Shown piece after piece: positions 35,181 to 43,299 of a stretch of DNA of 64,000 bases. Position 1 is the first letter of the stretch. Each line of letters starts with the position of its first letter. The stretch is taken from NCBI GenBank assembly GCA_050633625.1, contig JBOEGW010000001.1, positions 1-64,000 of the forward strand, written 5' to 3'. The notes under the pieces are model-generated. The model had not been told where the DNA came from and did not search any database. It saw only the letters and a list, made by a program, of their open reading frames with translations. This DNA comes from JBOEGW01 sp050633625 (GTDB taxonomy: Bacteria > Pseudomonadota > Alphaproteobacteria > Rhodobacterales > Rhodobacteraceae). The position numbers and the translations under genes were made by a program.

Positions 35181-36113
35181 TTAATCTGCGCCAAACACCC
35201 CGTCCAGCGTGCCATCAATGCCCTTGATCAAGAACGTCCCGCCAAGCTCATCCGGCCCGCTCTTGCTTGCGTCATAGCCAAAGAATGTCCCGCTTACTTG
35301 CGCAACAGATCCGGCCCCCGCTGGCTCCAATGTCGCCCCATCAACGCTGGCTTGATAGCCGGTGCCGCTGATCGTGTTGCCCTCTATCGTGAGACCCAAG
35401 AACCGGATTGTATCAACCGGCACATTGGCGTTATCAGCGCCGTCATCAATGTCGGAAATCGTCAGATCAACGCTGCCGGTCCCGAAATCCGTGAGTGCTG
35501 CGACCTCACCTGTTGCGTTGCCAATCCCATCGGTCACCGAGTTGCCCACATATCGCACCCAAGCTTCGCCGGTATAGGTGCCAGACCCCGATCGCGGGAT
35601 ATTCGCCGTCTCCGTGGCAAAGCCCACAACCCCAAGACTTTCCGTGACGACATTTCCATCCATCGTGACCACACCATCAATCAACCGGACCGTGCCCATC
35701 GCCTCGTAATCATTGGTCAAGTAATTGCCACCCGAGGACTTGATGTAGGCCACACTATAGGCGTCATCGGTGTTGAAATCGTCCGCCAACTCTTGAAACG
35801 GGCTAATGCCGTCAAAATCGGTGATGGTCACTGTGCCATCACTGAGGGTGGTCGCCCCATCCGAAAACCGAATCGATCCACTCGCCGTGCTCAGCTGCGT
35901 GTCTGGCTCCGTACTTCCACTTGCAGCGCGCAAAAAACTGCCCCCAAAGGGCAGGGTTCCGCTGCCCTGTCCGGTTGCCAAACTTGCGTAAATCGGCGGG
36001 TTTGGGTCGATTTCACCAAATATGCCACCCGTGCCGCCAGGCCCGCCCGCTGGTGCGCACGCCATGAGAGACAGGTAAAAAGTGATTGTTAAACAAAGGG
36101 GTAGCCTGCGCAT
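35181..36113 (-). CDS. surface lipoprotein with TbpB-like C-terminal barrel
   Basis: A 310-residue lipoprotein precursor. The signal peptide MRRLPLCLTITFYLSLMAC has a lipobox with Cys19, and a Gly/Pro-rich linker follows. The rest is Ser/Thr/Gly/Asp-rich beta sequence. The last 50 residues (GTFFGYDASKSGPDELGGTF and the end GVFGAD) match the transferrin-binding-protein-like beta-barrel repeat, a domain found in Slam-exported surface lipoproteins. The start is fixed by AGGAG seven bases before the ATG; the frame is open to 36179 but the lipobox would then be internal. No TonB receptor or Slam gene is adjacent. Confidence 0.7.
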   Translation of the reverse strand: MRRLPLCLTITFYLSLMACAPAGGPGGTGGIFGEIDPNPPIYASLATGQGSGTLPFGGSFLRAASGSTEPDTQLSTASGSIRFSDGATTLSDGTVTITDFDGISPFQELADDFNTDDAYSVAYIKSSGGNYLTNDYEAMGTVRLIDGVVTMDGNVVTESLGVVGFATETANIPRSGSGTYTGEAWVRYVGNSVTDGIGNATGEVAALTDFGTGSVDLTISDIDDGADNANVPVDTIRFLGLTIEGNTISGTGYQASVDGATLEPAGAGSVAQVSGTFFGYDASKSGPDELGGTFLIKGIDGTLDGVFGAD

Positions 36114-36546
36114 GAGCCAACTCCTGCTTGCGTTTCTCAAAAACACTAGCGCAAAGGTTGCATTTATGGCAAGCTTCAACAGGATCTCACCTGACAGTAT
36201 GTTGGTGGTGGGTATGGAGTGCCAGGAACCGATTTATTCGACTGAAGGGTGTTGCGTGACCGTGGATCAGAAGACCAAATTTCCGTCTCCTAGGCACTCC
36301 ATTTCGCAAGAACGAGGCTAAGGTTGCGCGCTTAGCAACTGGGTCTTGCACCGCGATGATATTTCCCAATCTCTCCCCGCGCAAATGGTGGAAATCCACC
36401 ATGTCTTTTAAATCGTGACCGTTTTTCGTGCGACATGAGTTTTCTGTCCCATTTTTTGGCCCGCACTGTGGGTTTGGGTGCAGTTGTGCTCTTGGGGTGC
36501 GCATAGAGGGTTTGCACAGAGCGCCCGGCGCGCTTACCCTTGGCGC
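36114..36546. other. intergenic region with a long-range inverted repeat
   Basis: No gene supported. ATGGAGTGCC (36214-36223) and GGCACTCCAT (36293-36302) are exact 10-base complements about 70 bases apart, so a transcript of this region could fold into a closed structure. It holds the divergent promoters of the lipoprotein and glycerate kinase genes. Confidence 0.4.
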
Positions 36547-37836
36547 ATGAACGCCAAACGCAGCACCGAAAACGCCGGCGCACCGCCCATTCCCCCCGCT
36601 CATCGCGCCCGGCTGACCGCTCTGTTTGATGCAGCCGTTGCGGCCGCCGATCCCCTGAAAGCCCTCAAGCATGCTTTGCCGCCTCGCCCCAAAGGGCGCA
36701 CCATCGTGATTGGCGCAGGCAAGGGCGCAGCTCAGCTTGCGGCAGCCTTCGAGACCCTGTGGGATGCGCCGCTCACAGGCGTTGTGGTGACCCGCTATGG
36801 CTATGGCTGCGCAACCCGCACCATCAAAGTGCTGGAAGCCGCACATCCTGTGCCCGATGCGGCTGGTCTTGCCGCAACCAAGGCGATGTTCGAAGCTGTT
36901 GAAGGGCTGAGCGCGGACGATCTCGTTGTCGCCTTGGTCTGCGGCGGTGGCTCAGCGCTCTTGCCAGCACCGCCCGATGGGTTTTCGTTGCAAGACGAGC
37001 AAAAGCTCAATGAGGCGCTCTTGGCCTCAGGCGCACCGATTGCGGCGATGAACATGATCCGCAAACAGTTTTCTCAGATCAAAGGCGGGCGTTTGGCGCA
37101 GGCCGCGCATCCTGCCAAAGTCGTCAATCTAATTGTCTCTGACGTTCCCGGCGATGATCCCGCGCAGGTGGCCTCTGGGCCAACCGTGCCAGATGGAAAG
37201 ACTGCGCGCGATGCCATTGCCGCGCTGGACGCCTACGCAATCAAGCTGCCACAAGACCTACGTGATGCCATCGCGAAGGACACGGCCCCGGTGCCCACAG
37301 CGTCCGAATTTGCACTGCTCACCACCAAGGTCGTCGCCTCTGCGGGCCTGTCACTGGAAGCCGCGGCGCGCGTTTGCGACAGTCCGGCAGTGATCCTATC
37401 AGACGCCATTGAAGGCGAAGCGCGCGATGTGGCGCTTGTGCACGCAGCGATCACGCGCGAGGTGATCACCAAATCGCGCCCCTTCACAGCCCCGGTTGCG
37501 ATCCTGTCAGGCGGCGAAACCACAGTGACCCTGCGCGGCAAAGGCAAGGGCGGGCGCAACACCGAATTCCTGCTCGCTCTGGCAATTGCACTGGACGGGC
37601 AGGGCGGCTGGAGCGCGCTGGCAGCGGACACGGATGGAATCGATGGTTCTGAGGAGAACGCTGGTGCTTTTGCGGATGGCACGAGTGCCGCGCGCATGCG
37701 CCAAGCCGGAGTTGATCCAGCCGCAGCTCTCGCGCGCAATGACGCCTATACAGCGTTCGCATCCATCGGAGATATCTTTGCGCCAGGCCCCACAGGCACA
37801 AACGTCAATGACCTGCGCGCGATCCTGATCGACTGA
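36547..37836 (+). CDS. glycerate 2-kinase (MOFRL family, TtuD-like)
   Basis: A 429-residue kinase that phosphorylates D-glycerate to 2-phosphoglycerate; family members are often annotated as hydroxypyruvate reductase TtuD. The N-terminal domain has TIVIGAGKGAAQLAAAFE and VCGGGSALLPAP. The C-terminal MOFRL domain has LSGGETTVTLRGKGKGGRNTEFLLALA and ADTDGIDGSEENAGA. The start at 36547 is chosen by alignment with family N-termini; an open frame runs 69 bases further up. A hairpin repeat follows the gene. Confidence 0.9.
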   Translation: MNAKRSTENAGAPPIPPAHRARLTALFDAAVAAADPLKALKHALPPRPKGRTIVIGAGKGAAQLAAAFETLWDAPLTGVVVTRYGYGCATRTIKVLEAAHPVPDAAGLAATKAMFEAVEGLSADDLVVALVCGGGSALLPAPPDGFSLQDEQKLNEALLASGAPIAAMNMIRKQFSQIKGGRLAQAAHPAKVVNLIVSDVPGDDPAQVASGPTVPDGKTARDAIAALDAYAIKLPQDLRDAIAKDTAPVPTASEFALLTTKVVASAGLSLEAAARVCDSPAVILSDAIEGEARDVALVHAAITREVITKSRPFTAPVAILSGGETTVTLRGKGKGGRNTEFLLALAIALDGQGGWSALAADTDGIDGSEENAGAFADGTSAARMRQAGVDPAAALARNDAYTAFASIGDIFAPGPTGTNVNDLRAILID

Positions 37837-37843
37837 GGCTTCG

Positions 37844-37876
37844 CTTCTTTGGTTTCAAAATACCTCCGCCGGAGGC
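37844..37876 (-). repeat. dispersed hairpin repeat with CCAAAGAAG tail (copy 1)
   Basis: Read on the minus strand this is GCCTCCGGCGGAGG followed by TATTTTGAAACCAAAGAAG. The same tail recurs at 43241, 54893 and 58064, always between genes. On the plus strand it lies just after the glycerate kinase stop. Confidence 0.75.
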
Positions 37877-38015
37877 TTTGTGCGAAGCACAAACGCACCT
37901 CATGTTCTGGGAAAAAACGAAAGCCCTTTCAGGCCCGACACAGCCAACAAAAAGGGCCGCGCGCAGCGCAGCCCCTCGCGCCCCAGCCTCGCCGGGGCGC
38001 ACCGCTCAAAGAGCG

Positions 38016-38960
38016 CTATTTGAAGCACTTTTCGATTTTGTCGAGCGTTTCCATCGCCGGCAAGACTTCGGCCACCGCACCATTAGGCTGACGCCCTTCT
38101 TGAATAGCAGAAATGAACTCACGGTCGATCAACTCAATGCCGTTGTTGGACACAGCCACCCCTGACAAATCAATTGGGTTTTCCTTGCCATCAAACAGAT
38201 CGTCATACCGCGCAAGATAGGTGCCTTCATCACAGATATACCGGAAGAAGGTGCCAAGTGGTCCATCGTTGTTGAACGAAAGCGACAAGGTGCAAATCGC
38301 GCCAGACGGCACTTTCATGCCAATCGACATATCCATCGCAATGCCCAACTCCGGGTGATGCGGCCCTTCAAGACCAAAACACTCAGATACCGTTTCGCCA
38401 GTTTGATACTGAAACAAATCGACGGTGTGACAGGCGTGATGCCAGAGCAAATGATCTGTCCAGGTGCGCGGCTCGCCCTTGGCGTTGATGTTGGAACGCC
38501 GGAAGAAATATGTCTGAACGTCCATTTGCTGAACCTTCAACTCGCCCGCCGCGATCTTGTTCTGAATCCACTGGTGCGAGGGGTTGAAGCGGCGCACTTG
38601 GCCAGACATCGCGATCAGCCCGGTTTCTTTTTGCTTCTCCACAACGCGGATCGAGTCCTCAAGACTGTCAGCCATGGGAATTTCGATCAAAACATGTTTG
38701 CCCGCCTCCATGCAGACAATCGCTTGATCCGCGTGCATCTGTGTTGGGGTCGACAAAATCACAGCGTCCACGTCATCGCGCGCAACACATTCTTCAAGCG
38801 TGACGCCCGCATGGCCAACGCCACGTTCCGCCGCAAAGGCTTCGATCTTGTCCTTCGTTGGCCCCATCACAGAGGTCACAGTCACGCCATCAATCTGCGC
38901 GAGCGCGTCCATATGTTTGACCCCAAACGCGCCATAAGCGCCAGCAACACAAATTCGCAT
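38016..38960 (-). CDS. ligC: 4-carboxy-2-hydroxymuconate-6-semialdehyde dehydrogenase
   Basis: A 314-residue Gfo/Idh/MocA-type oxidoreductase (Sphingobium LigC is 315). The NAD(P)-binding region starts MRICVAGAYGAFGVKH, and VLIEIPMADS marks the position of the family EKP motif. It oxidises the hemiacetal form of the ring-cleavage product of protocatechuate to 2-pyrone-4,6-dicarboxylate. It lies 31 bp after ligB on the same strand, so ligA-ligB-ligC form an operon. Confidence 0.9.
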   Translation of the reverse strand: MRICVAGAYGAFGVKHMDALAQIDGVTVTSVMGPTKDKIEAFAAERGVGHAGVTLEECVARDDVDAVILSTPTQMHADQAIVCMEAGKHVLIEIPMADSLEDSIRVVEKQKETGLIAMSGQVRRFNPSHQWIQNKIAAGELKVQQMDVQTYFFRRSNINAKGEPRTWTDHLLWHHACHTVDLFQYQTGETVSECFGLEGPHHPELGIAMDMSIGMKVPSGAICTLSLSFNNDGPLGTFFRYICDEGTYLARYDDLFDGKENPIDLSGVAVSNNGIELIDREFISAIQEGRQPNGAVAEVLPAMETLDKIEKCFK

Positions 38961-38991
38961 GATTTGTCCTCTTTTCTATCTCGTTCGTCGA

Positions 38992-39843
38992 TTATTCGTG
39001 GTTTTCCAAGATCATATGCCCGACCGCCGTGTTCGAGGCGGGGACGTGATAATGGCGATGGATTTCACTGACTTTTTCGTCAAGCGCGCCGCGCATCACC
39101 AGCCACATGACCATTTCGATGCCTTCGGAGCCGGTTTCGCGCAGATACTCAAGATGCGTAATGCTCGCCGCCGCTTCCGGGTCATTTGCCATATAATCCA
39201 GGAACTTTTTGTCCCACTCCGGGTTGATTAGCCCCGCGCGCTCGGCCTGAAGCTGGTGGCTCATGCCGCCTGTGCCCCAGATTTGCACGTTCAAATCTTC
39301 AGGATAGCTGTCAATCGCCCGGCGGATCGCCTTGCCTAGATTGTAACACCGCCGCCCCGTGGGGGCAGGATACTGCACAACATTCACCGCCAAAGGAATA
39401 ACCAGAGTTGGCCATTCATCATCGACACCATGCTGACCAAACATTGCAGACATAGGAACGGTCAGGCCATGATCGACCTCCATTTCGTTCATGATTGTGA
39501 GGTCAAATTCGTCCAAAATCACCGATTGCGCGATGTGGCTTGCGAGTTTCTGATGCCCTTTCACAACCGGCACAGGACGCGGCCCCCAGCCCTCATCGGC
39601 GGGCTTGTACTCAGCCGCGCACCCCAGCGCAAACGTCGGGATGCAACTCGCATCAAAAGCTGTGCAATGGTCGTTATAGACAAGAAACACAACGTCGGGT
39701 TTTTGCTCTTTCATCCACTCCCGGGACTTTTTGAAGCCCTCAAAAACGGGTTGCCAATAGGGCTGATCGGTAATCCCTTGATCCATCGCAACGCCAATCG
39801 CGGGCACGTGGGAACAGGCAACGCCTGCGGTGATACGGGCCAT
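38992..39843 (-). CDS. ligB: protocatechuate 4,5-dioxygenase beta subunit (copy 1)
   Basis: A 283-residue catalytic subunit of an extradiol (LigB-type) dioxygenase. The expected iron and catalytic residues are all seen: His12 in CSHVPA, the His in YNDHC, the active-site His in GTGGMSHQL and the Glu in GSEGIEM. It opens the protocatechuate ring between carbons 4 and 5 using Fe(II). The start overlaps the ligA stop by one base (TAATG), fixing 39843. A paralogous pair lies at 45489-46703. Confidence 0.92.
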   Translation of the reverse strand: MARITAGVACSHVPAIGVAMDQGITDQPYWQPVFEGFKKSREWMKEQKPDVVFLVYNDHCTAFDASCIPTFALGCAAEYKPADEGWGPRPVPVVKGHQKLASHIAQSVILDEFDLTIMNEMEVDHGLTVPMSAMFGQHGVDDEWPTLVIPLAVNVVQYPAPTGRRCYNLGKAIRRAIDSYPEDLNVQIWGTGGMSHQLQAERAGLINPEWDKKFLDYMANDPEAAASITHLEYLRETGSEGIEMVMWLVMRGALDEKVSEIHRHYHVPASNTAVGHMILENHE

Positions 39844-40235
39844 TAGTCTTTCTCCCATTCGGATTTGCTGCGGTTGCCTTCGATGTCACGGCCCCCCTTC
39901 AGCATCATGTCTCGGTAATCTTCGCGTTTCATGCCTGTCATTTCGGCGGCAAGGTCTTGGAACACGATCCCATCAAAGGCCGCGAGTTTTGAGGTGTAGT
40001 AAATATTGCCCCCAAGCTCCAAAAGCCGGTTCCAGGCCCGGTCGCGGATTGCCTGCTTCTGATCCTCAGTCATCGCGAAACGAGACATGTATTCCTCGGG
40101 GTCGTCCCGAAACGCATCGCGCGCACTTGCCAGCCGCATGGTGATGCAAAACTGGTTCAGCCAATAGCCCTCACGCGAGCGATCCGCGTCAAAGACGAAG
40201 GTGCCGGGAATATCTTCATAGTCCTTATCCATCAT
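39843..40235 (-). CDS. ligA: protocatechuate 4,5-dioxygenase alpha subunit (copy 1)
   Basis: A 130-residue small subunit with the LigA pattern: DIPGTFVFDADRSREGYWLNQF near the N-terminus, GGNIYYTSKLAAFDG in the middle and MTGMKREDYRDMMLKGGR at the C-terminus. The last part matches Sphingobium LigA better than the second copy does. The ATG at 40232 is an equally good start. It is first gene of the minus-strand ligABC operon. Confidence 0.9.
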   Translation of the reverse strand: MMDKDYEDIPGTFVFDADRSREGYWLNQFCITMRLASARDAFRDDPEEYMSRFAMTEDQKQAIRDRAWNRLLELGGNIYYTSKLAAFDGIVFQDLAAEMTGMKREDYRDMMLKGGRDIEGNRSKSEWEKD

Positions 40236-40329
40236 CGGGGTGTCCTGTCCGCAAAGTGTTGAAAGTCAGTCTGTAAGTGGTTGCGCGTAGCTATAAGGAA
40301 CCCCGCGACAGAAGGGAAATTGAATGGGG

Positions 40330-40354
40330 TATAGCCCTATTGATTCTGGCTATA
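40330..40354. promoter_or_regulatory. TATAGCC inverted repeat upstream of ligA
   Basis: TATAGCC (40330-40336) and GGCTATA (40348-40354) form an exact dyad with 11 bases between the arms, a T-N11-A-like layout typical of LysR sites. It straddles the end of the LysR gene, about 95-120 bp before ligA. The core GCTATA recurs at 40290-40295 (AGCTATAAGG) and at 41618-41625 before galB. Confidence 0.45.
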
Positions 40355-41563
40355 GTGGGCTGCGGCTGCCCCACGCAAAAGGTCCAGAAATCGCGCCTGA
40401 GTAGGGGTTGGCACCCAGCCTTCGCGCGTCGTTATTCCTATGGCGCGATGGCTGCCCGGCAGGTCCACATCAAGGCGCACCATTAAGCCCTGTTCAATCT
40501 CCACAGCCGCTTGATGCGGGGATAAAATCGTCAAGAACGCGCCGCGCGTCAACAGCCCGCGCACGAGCACCATGGAGGAGGTGACAACGCGCACTGGCGT
40601 TTCTTCCATCTCCTCAATGCCGAGGGCGCCAAACAAATAGCTCCCCCCCGGCGTGTCTTTGGGCGGCGCGATCCAAGGATAAGCAAGCGCGGTGGCGAGG
40701 CTGATATTGCGCGCTTTGGCCAGCGGATGATTGGGACCGGCCACAACGGCCAATTGGTCATCAAACAGGGCCTCTTGGCGCACGTCTTCCGTCGGGGCAG
40801 GGTCGCGCAGCGCGCCGACCAACAAGTCCAAATCCCCATACCGCAGACCGCGCAAAAGCTCGTGATAAGGGCTGTCCACGGTGCGCAGTTGCACGCCTGA
40901 AGACTCCGCCAAGAGCTGGCCCATGGCCTCTGGCAAAATCCACGTCCGCGACAGGGGCATCGAACCGATCGCAATGCGCGTGCTGTCTTCGCCTGCCAGT
41001 TCGCTCAGCTCTGAAAACCCCTGCAAAAGCTCGGCCTGCGCCAGCTTGACCGCCCGTGCAAAACTCTCCGCCGCCGGGGTCAGCTCGATGCCGCGCCGGG
41101 AGGGTGCAAACAGCGTAAACCCTGCGAGTTTTTCGAGGTCGCGCCCAGCACGATGAATGGAGGGTTGCGAGATGCCAATGCTGCGCGCAGCCAGCGAAAA
41201 ATTCCCCGCATCTCGAATTGCAATCAAAGCGCGAAGTTGTGCAGCCGTGGTGCGCATGTGAAAGTCGGTTTGTGACTTGCCGTCTCGGCGCGCAAGCCGG
41301 GCGGCCGCGCTCGCGCCCTGCGCCAAATGCTCAAACATCCGCGTGATCCGCATCAAGAAAACATCGCCCGCAAGGGTGGTGAACATCCCCTCCGCCCGGC
41401 GCTCCAAGAGCGCAAGACCAAGACGTTTTTCAAGCCCGGAAATGGCCTGTGTCACAGCCGGCTGGCTCAGATGCACCTTATGCGCCGCCGCCGACACGCC
41501 GCGCGCATAGGCGACCTCCTTGAAGGCGCGCAGATGACGCAAATTTGGAAATTCAACTGTCAT
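40337..41563 (-). CDS. LysR-type regulator with two tandem DNA-binding domains
   Basis: A 408-residue LysR-family protein, about 100 residues longer than usual. The first winged helix lies at about residues 6-65 (LRHLRAFKEVAYARGVSAAA, HLSQPAVTQAISGLEKRLG). After a basic linker a second complete LysR helix-turn-helix lies at about 107-166 (AQLRALIAIRDAGNFSLAARS, ISQPSIHRAGRDLEKLAG), then the normal effector domain. The start at 41563 gives a standard LysR N-terminus; the frame is open to 41737. It lies between ligABC (same strand, downstream) and galB (divergent), so it is the likely regulator of protocatechuate 4,5-cleavage, with an aromatic acid as probable effector. Confidence 0.88.
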   Translation of the reverse strand: MTVEFPNLRHLRAFKEVAYARGVSAAAHKVHLSQPAVTQAISGLEKRLGLALLERRAEGMFTTLAGDVFLMRITRMFEHLAQGASAAARLARRDGKSQTDFHMRTTAAQLRALIAIRDAGNFSLAARSIGISQPSIHRAGRDLEKLAGFTLFAPSRRGIELTPAAESFARAVKLAQAELLQGFSELSELAGEDSTRIAIGSMPLSRTWILPEAMGQLLAESSGVQLRTVDSPYHELLRGLRYGDLDLLVGALRDPAPTEDVRQEALFDDQLAVVAGPNHPLAKARNISLATALAYPWIAPPKDTPGGSYLFGALGIEEMEETPVRVVTSSMVLVRGLLTRGAFLTILSPHQAAVEIEQGLMVRLDVDLPGSHRAIGITTREGWVPTPTQARFLDLLRGAAAAHYSQNQ

Positions 41564-41617
41564 GACCTGTGTGATCCTTCGATTCGGGGCAGCTGCACCG
41601 TGACGCCATGCTACACC

Positions 41618-41636
41618 GCTATAGCAAATATTTATA
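41618..41636. promoter_or_regulatory. GCTATAGC palindrome upstream of galB
   Basis: GCTATAGC (41618-41625) is a perfect palindrome, followed by an A/T stretch ending in TTTATA. It lies between the divergent LysR gene and galB and shares the TATAGC core with the ligA upstream repeat, so it is a candidate site for the LysR regulator. Confidence 0.4.
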
Positions 41637-41764
41637 CCCTGCGCGGGGGATTGAAATGGAGCAAAAGGCACCGCGCGCGTAGACAGACGCCAAGCCCCGT
41701 TCCGCCCCGCGCAAGGGCGATGCGACAACCCGCACAAGATCCAAAGTTAAAACCGGAGAACTCC

Positions 41765-42502
41765 ATGTCTGATAAAAAAACCGCCCTCGTGATTTCCGCG
41801 CATTCTGCTGACTTTGTTTGGCGTGCTGGTGGGGCGATCGCGAAACACGCAAAGCTTGGGTATGATGTGACGGTTGTGTGCCTGTCTTACGGGGAGCGCG
41901 GCGAGTCCGCGAAACTGTGGAAGCAAGAGGGCATGACCTTGGAGAAGGTCAAATCGGAGCGTCAAAAAGAAGCGGAAAACGCGGCTGCGGCGCTCAATGT
42001 GCACGACATTCAGTTCTTCGATATTGGCGACTACCCTCTGGAATTCACCCGCGATGTCAAAGACCGGATGGTGGATGTGATCCGCGCGGTGCAACCAAAC
42101 ATCATGTTCAGCCACTCCAAGTGGGATCCCTATAACACCGACCACATGAACACGACGCAATTCGCGCTGGAAACCCGCATGATGGCGCAGGCTTGGGGGC
42201 ATAATCCCGGCGAGAAAGTCCTTGGCGCGCCACAACTTTATCTGTTTGAGCCGCACCAAACCGAGCAGATGCATTGGAAGCCAAACACCTTCCTCGATAT
42301 TTCTGATGTCTGGGACAACAAATGGGCAGCGATCCAGTGTATGCAGGGCCAAGAACACCTGTGGCGGTTCTATGAAAACGTGGCAGAGAACCGCGGCAAC
42401 CACTTTCGCCGCAACTCTGGCGGGATGGCGGGCGGCAAGCCAGCGACCCACGCGGAAGGCTTTGAAGCTGTGTTCCCACGTACTGTAAACGAGCTGGACT
42501 AA
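41765..42502 (+). CDS. galB: 4-oxalomesaconate hydratase, PIG-L family
   Basis: A 245-residue zinc protein of the PIG-L/LmbE family. Family motifs are VISAHSADFVWRAGG (in place of the usual AHPDD) and HSKWDPYNTDHMNT (His-x-Asp-His type). Pseudomonas putida GalB, a PIG-L-fold 4-oxalomesaconate hydratase, is the known precedent. It hydrates 4-oxalomesaconate to 4-carboxy-4-hydroxy-2-oxoadipate. GGAG lies seven bases before the ATG. It starts the plus-strand gal operon. Confidence 0.85.
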   Translation: MSDKKTALVISAHSADFVWRAGGAIAKHAKLGYDVTVVCLSYGERGESAKLWKQEGMTLEKVKSERQKEAENAAAALNVHDIQFFDIGDYPLEFTRDVKDRMVDVIRAVQPNIMFSHSKWDPYNTDHMNTTQFALETRMMAQAWGHNPGEKVLGAPQLYLFEPHQTEQMHWKPNTFLDISDVWDNKWAAIQCMQGQEHLWRFYENVAENRGNHFRRNSGGMAGGKPATHAEGFEAVFPRTVNELD

Positions 42503-42513
42503 GGGGCATGAGC

Positions 42514-43206
42514 ATGAGCATTCAACCAGGCACCACGGGCGTTGTTGTCCAAAACATTGAACGCACCCCGATCGAGATTGTTGATGGTCTCGCAGAAATG
42601 GGCGTGGCCACTGTGCACGAAGCGCAGGGACGAAAGGGGCTGCTGGCCGATTACATGACGCCAATCTTTTCCGGCGCGCGGGTTGCGGCGAATGCTGTGA
42701 CAATCCTGGCGCCGCCTTGTGACAATTGGATGATCCATGTGGCGGTGGAGCAGCTTCAGGCGGGTGACATTTTGGTGCTTGGCACCATCACCCCGTCCAA
42801 TGCCGGGTATTTTGGTGATCTTTTGGCGACTTCAGCGCAGGCGCGGGGCTGTCGCGGCTTGATCATTGACGGGGGCGTGCGCGATGTGCGCGATCTGACG
42901 GAGATGAACTTTCCGGTCTGGTCCAAAGCTGTCCACGCGCAAGGCACGATCAAAGAAACGCTTGGCTCGGTGAATATCCCAGTTGTTTGTGCGGATGAGC
43001 TGATCAATCCGGGTGACGTGATTGTGGCGGATGATGATGGGGTTGTGGTTGTGCGCCGCGAAGAGGCGGCGCAGGTGCTTGAAAAGGCGCGCGCGCGCGG
43101 AGCCAATGAGGCCGCAAAGCGCGCCCAGTTTGAGGCCGGGGAGCTTGGCCTTGATATTTACAACATGCGCGAACGCCTCGCGGAAAAGGGCCTCAAGTAT
43201 GTCTAA
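42514..43206 (+). CDS. ligK: 4-carboxy-4-hydroxy-2-oxoadipate aldolase
   Basis: A 230-residue RraA-fold class II aldolase (LigK/GalC/ProA type). The GLIIDGGVRDVRDL stretch carries the conserved Arg-Asp that binds substrate and metal. It cleaves CHA to pyruvate and oxaloacetate, the last step of the route. The start at 42514 gives proper spacing from AAGGGG; the ATG at 42508 is too close to that site. A hairpin repeat follows. Confidence 0.9.
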   Translation: MSIQPGTTGVVVQNIERTPIEIVDGLAEMGVATVHEAQGRKGLLADYMTPIFSGARVAANAVTILAPPCDNWMIHVAVEQLQAGDILVLGTITPSNAGYFGDLLATSAQARGCRGLIIDGGVRDVRDLTEMNFPVWSKAVHAQGTIKETLGSVNIPVVCADELINPGDVIVADDDGVVVVRREEAAQVLEKARARGANEAAKRAQFEAGELGLDIYNMRERLAEKGLKYV

Positions 43207-43240
43207 GGGGCGTTTCGAATTGCTTGCGCAATCCGACCAA

Positions 43241-43291
43241 GCGGGGGCTCTGCCCCCGCACCCCCGAGATATTTTTGAACCAAAGAAGAAG
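43241..43291 (+). repeat. dispersed hairpin repeat with CCAAAGAAG tail (copy 2)
   Basis: GCGGGGGC/GCCCCCGC with a TCT loop is followed by ACCCCCGAGATATTTTTGAAC and CAAAGAAG. It lies between the aldolase and galD genes, so it may terminate or attenuate inside the operon. Confidence 0.75.
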
Positions 43292-43299
43292 GGCGCGGC

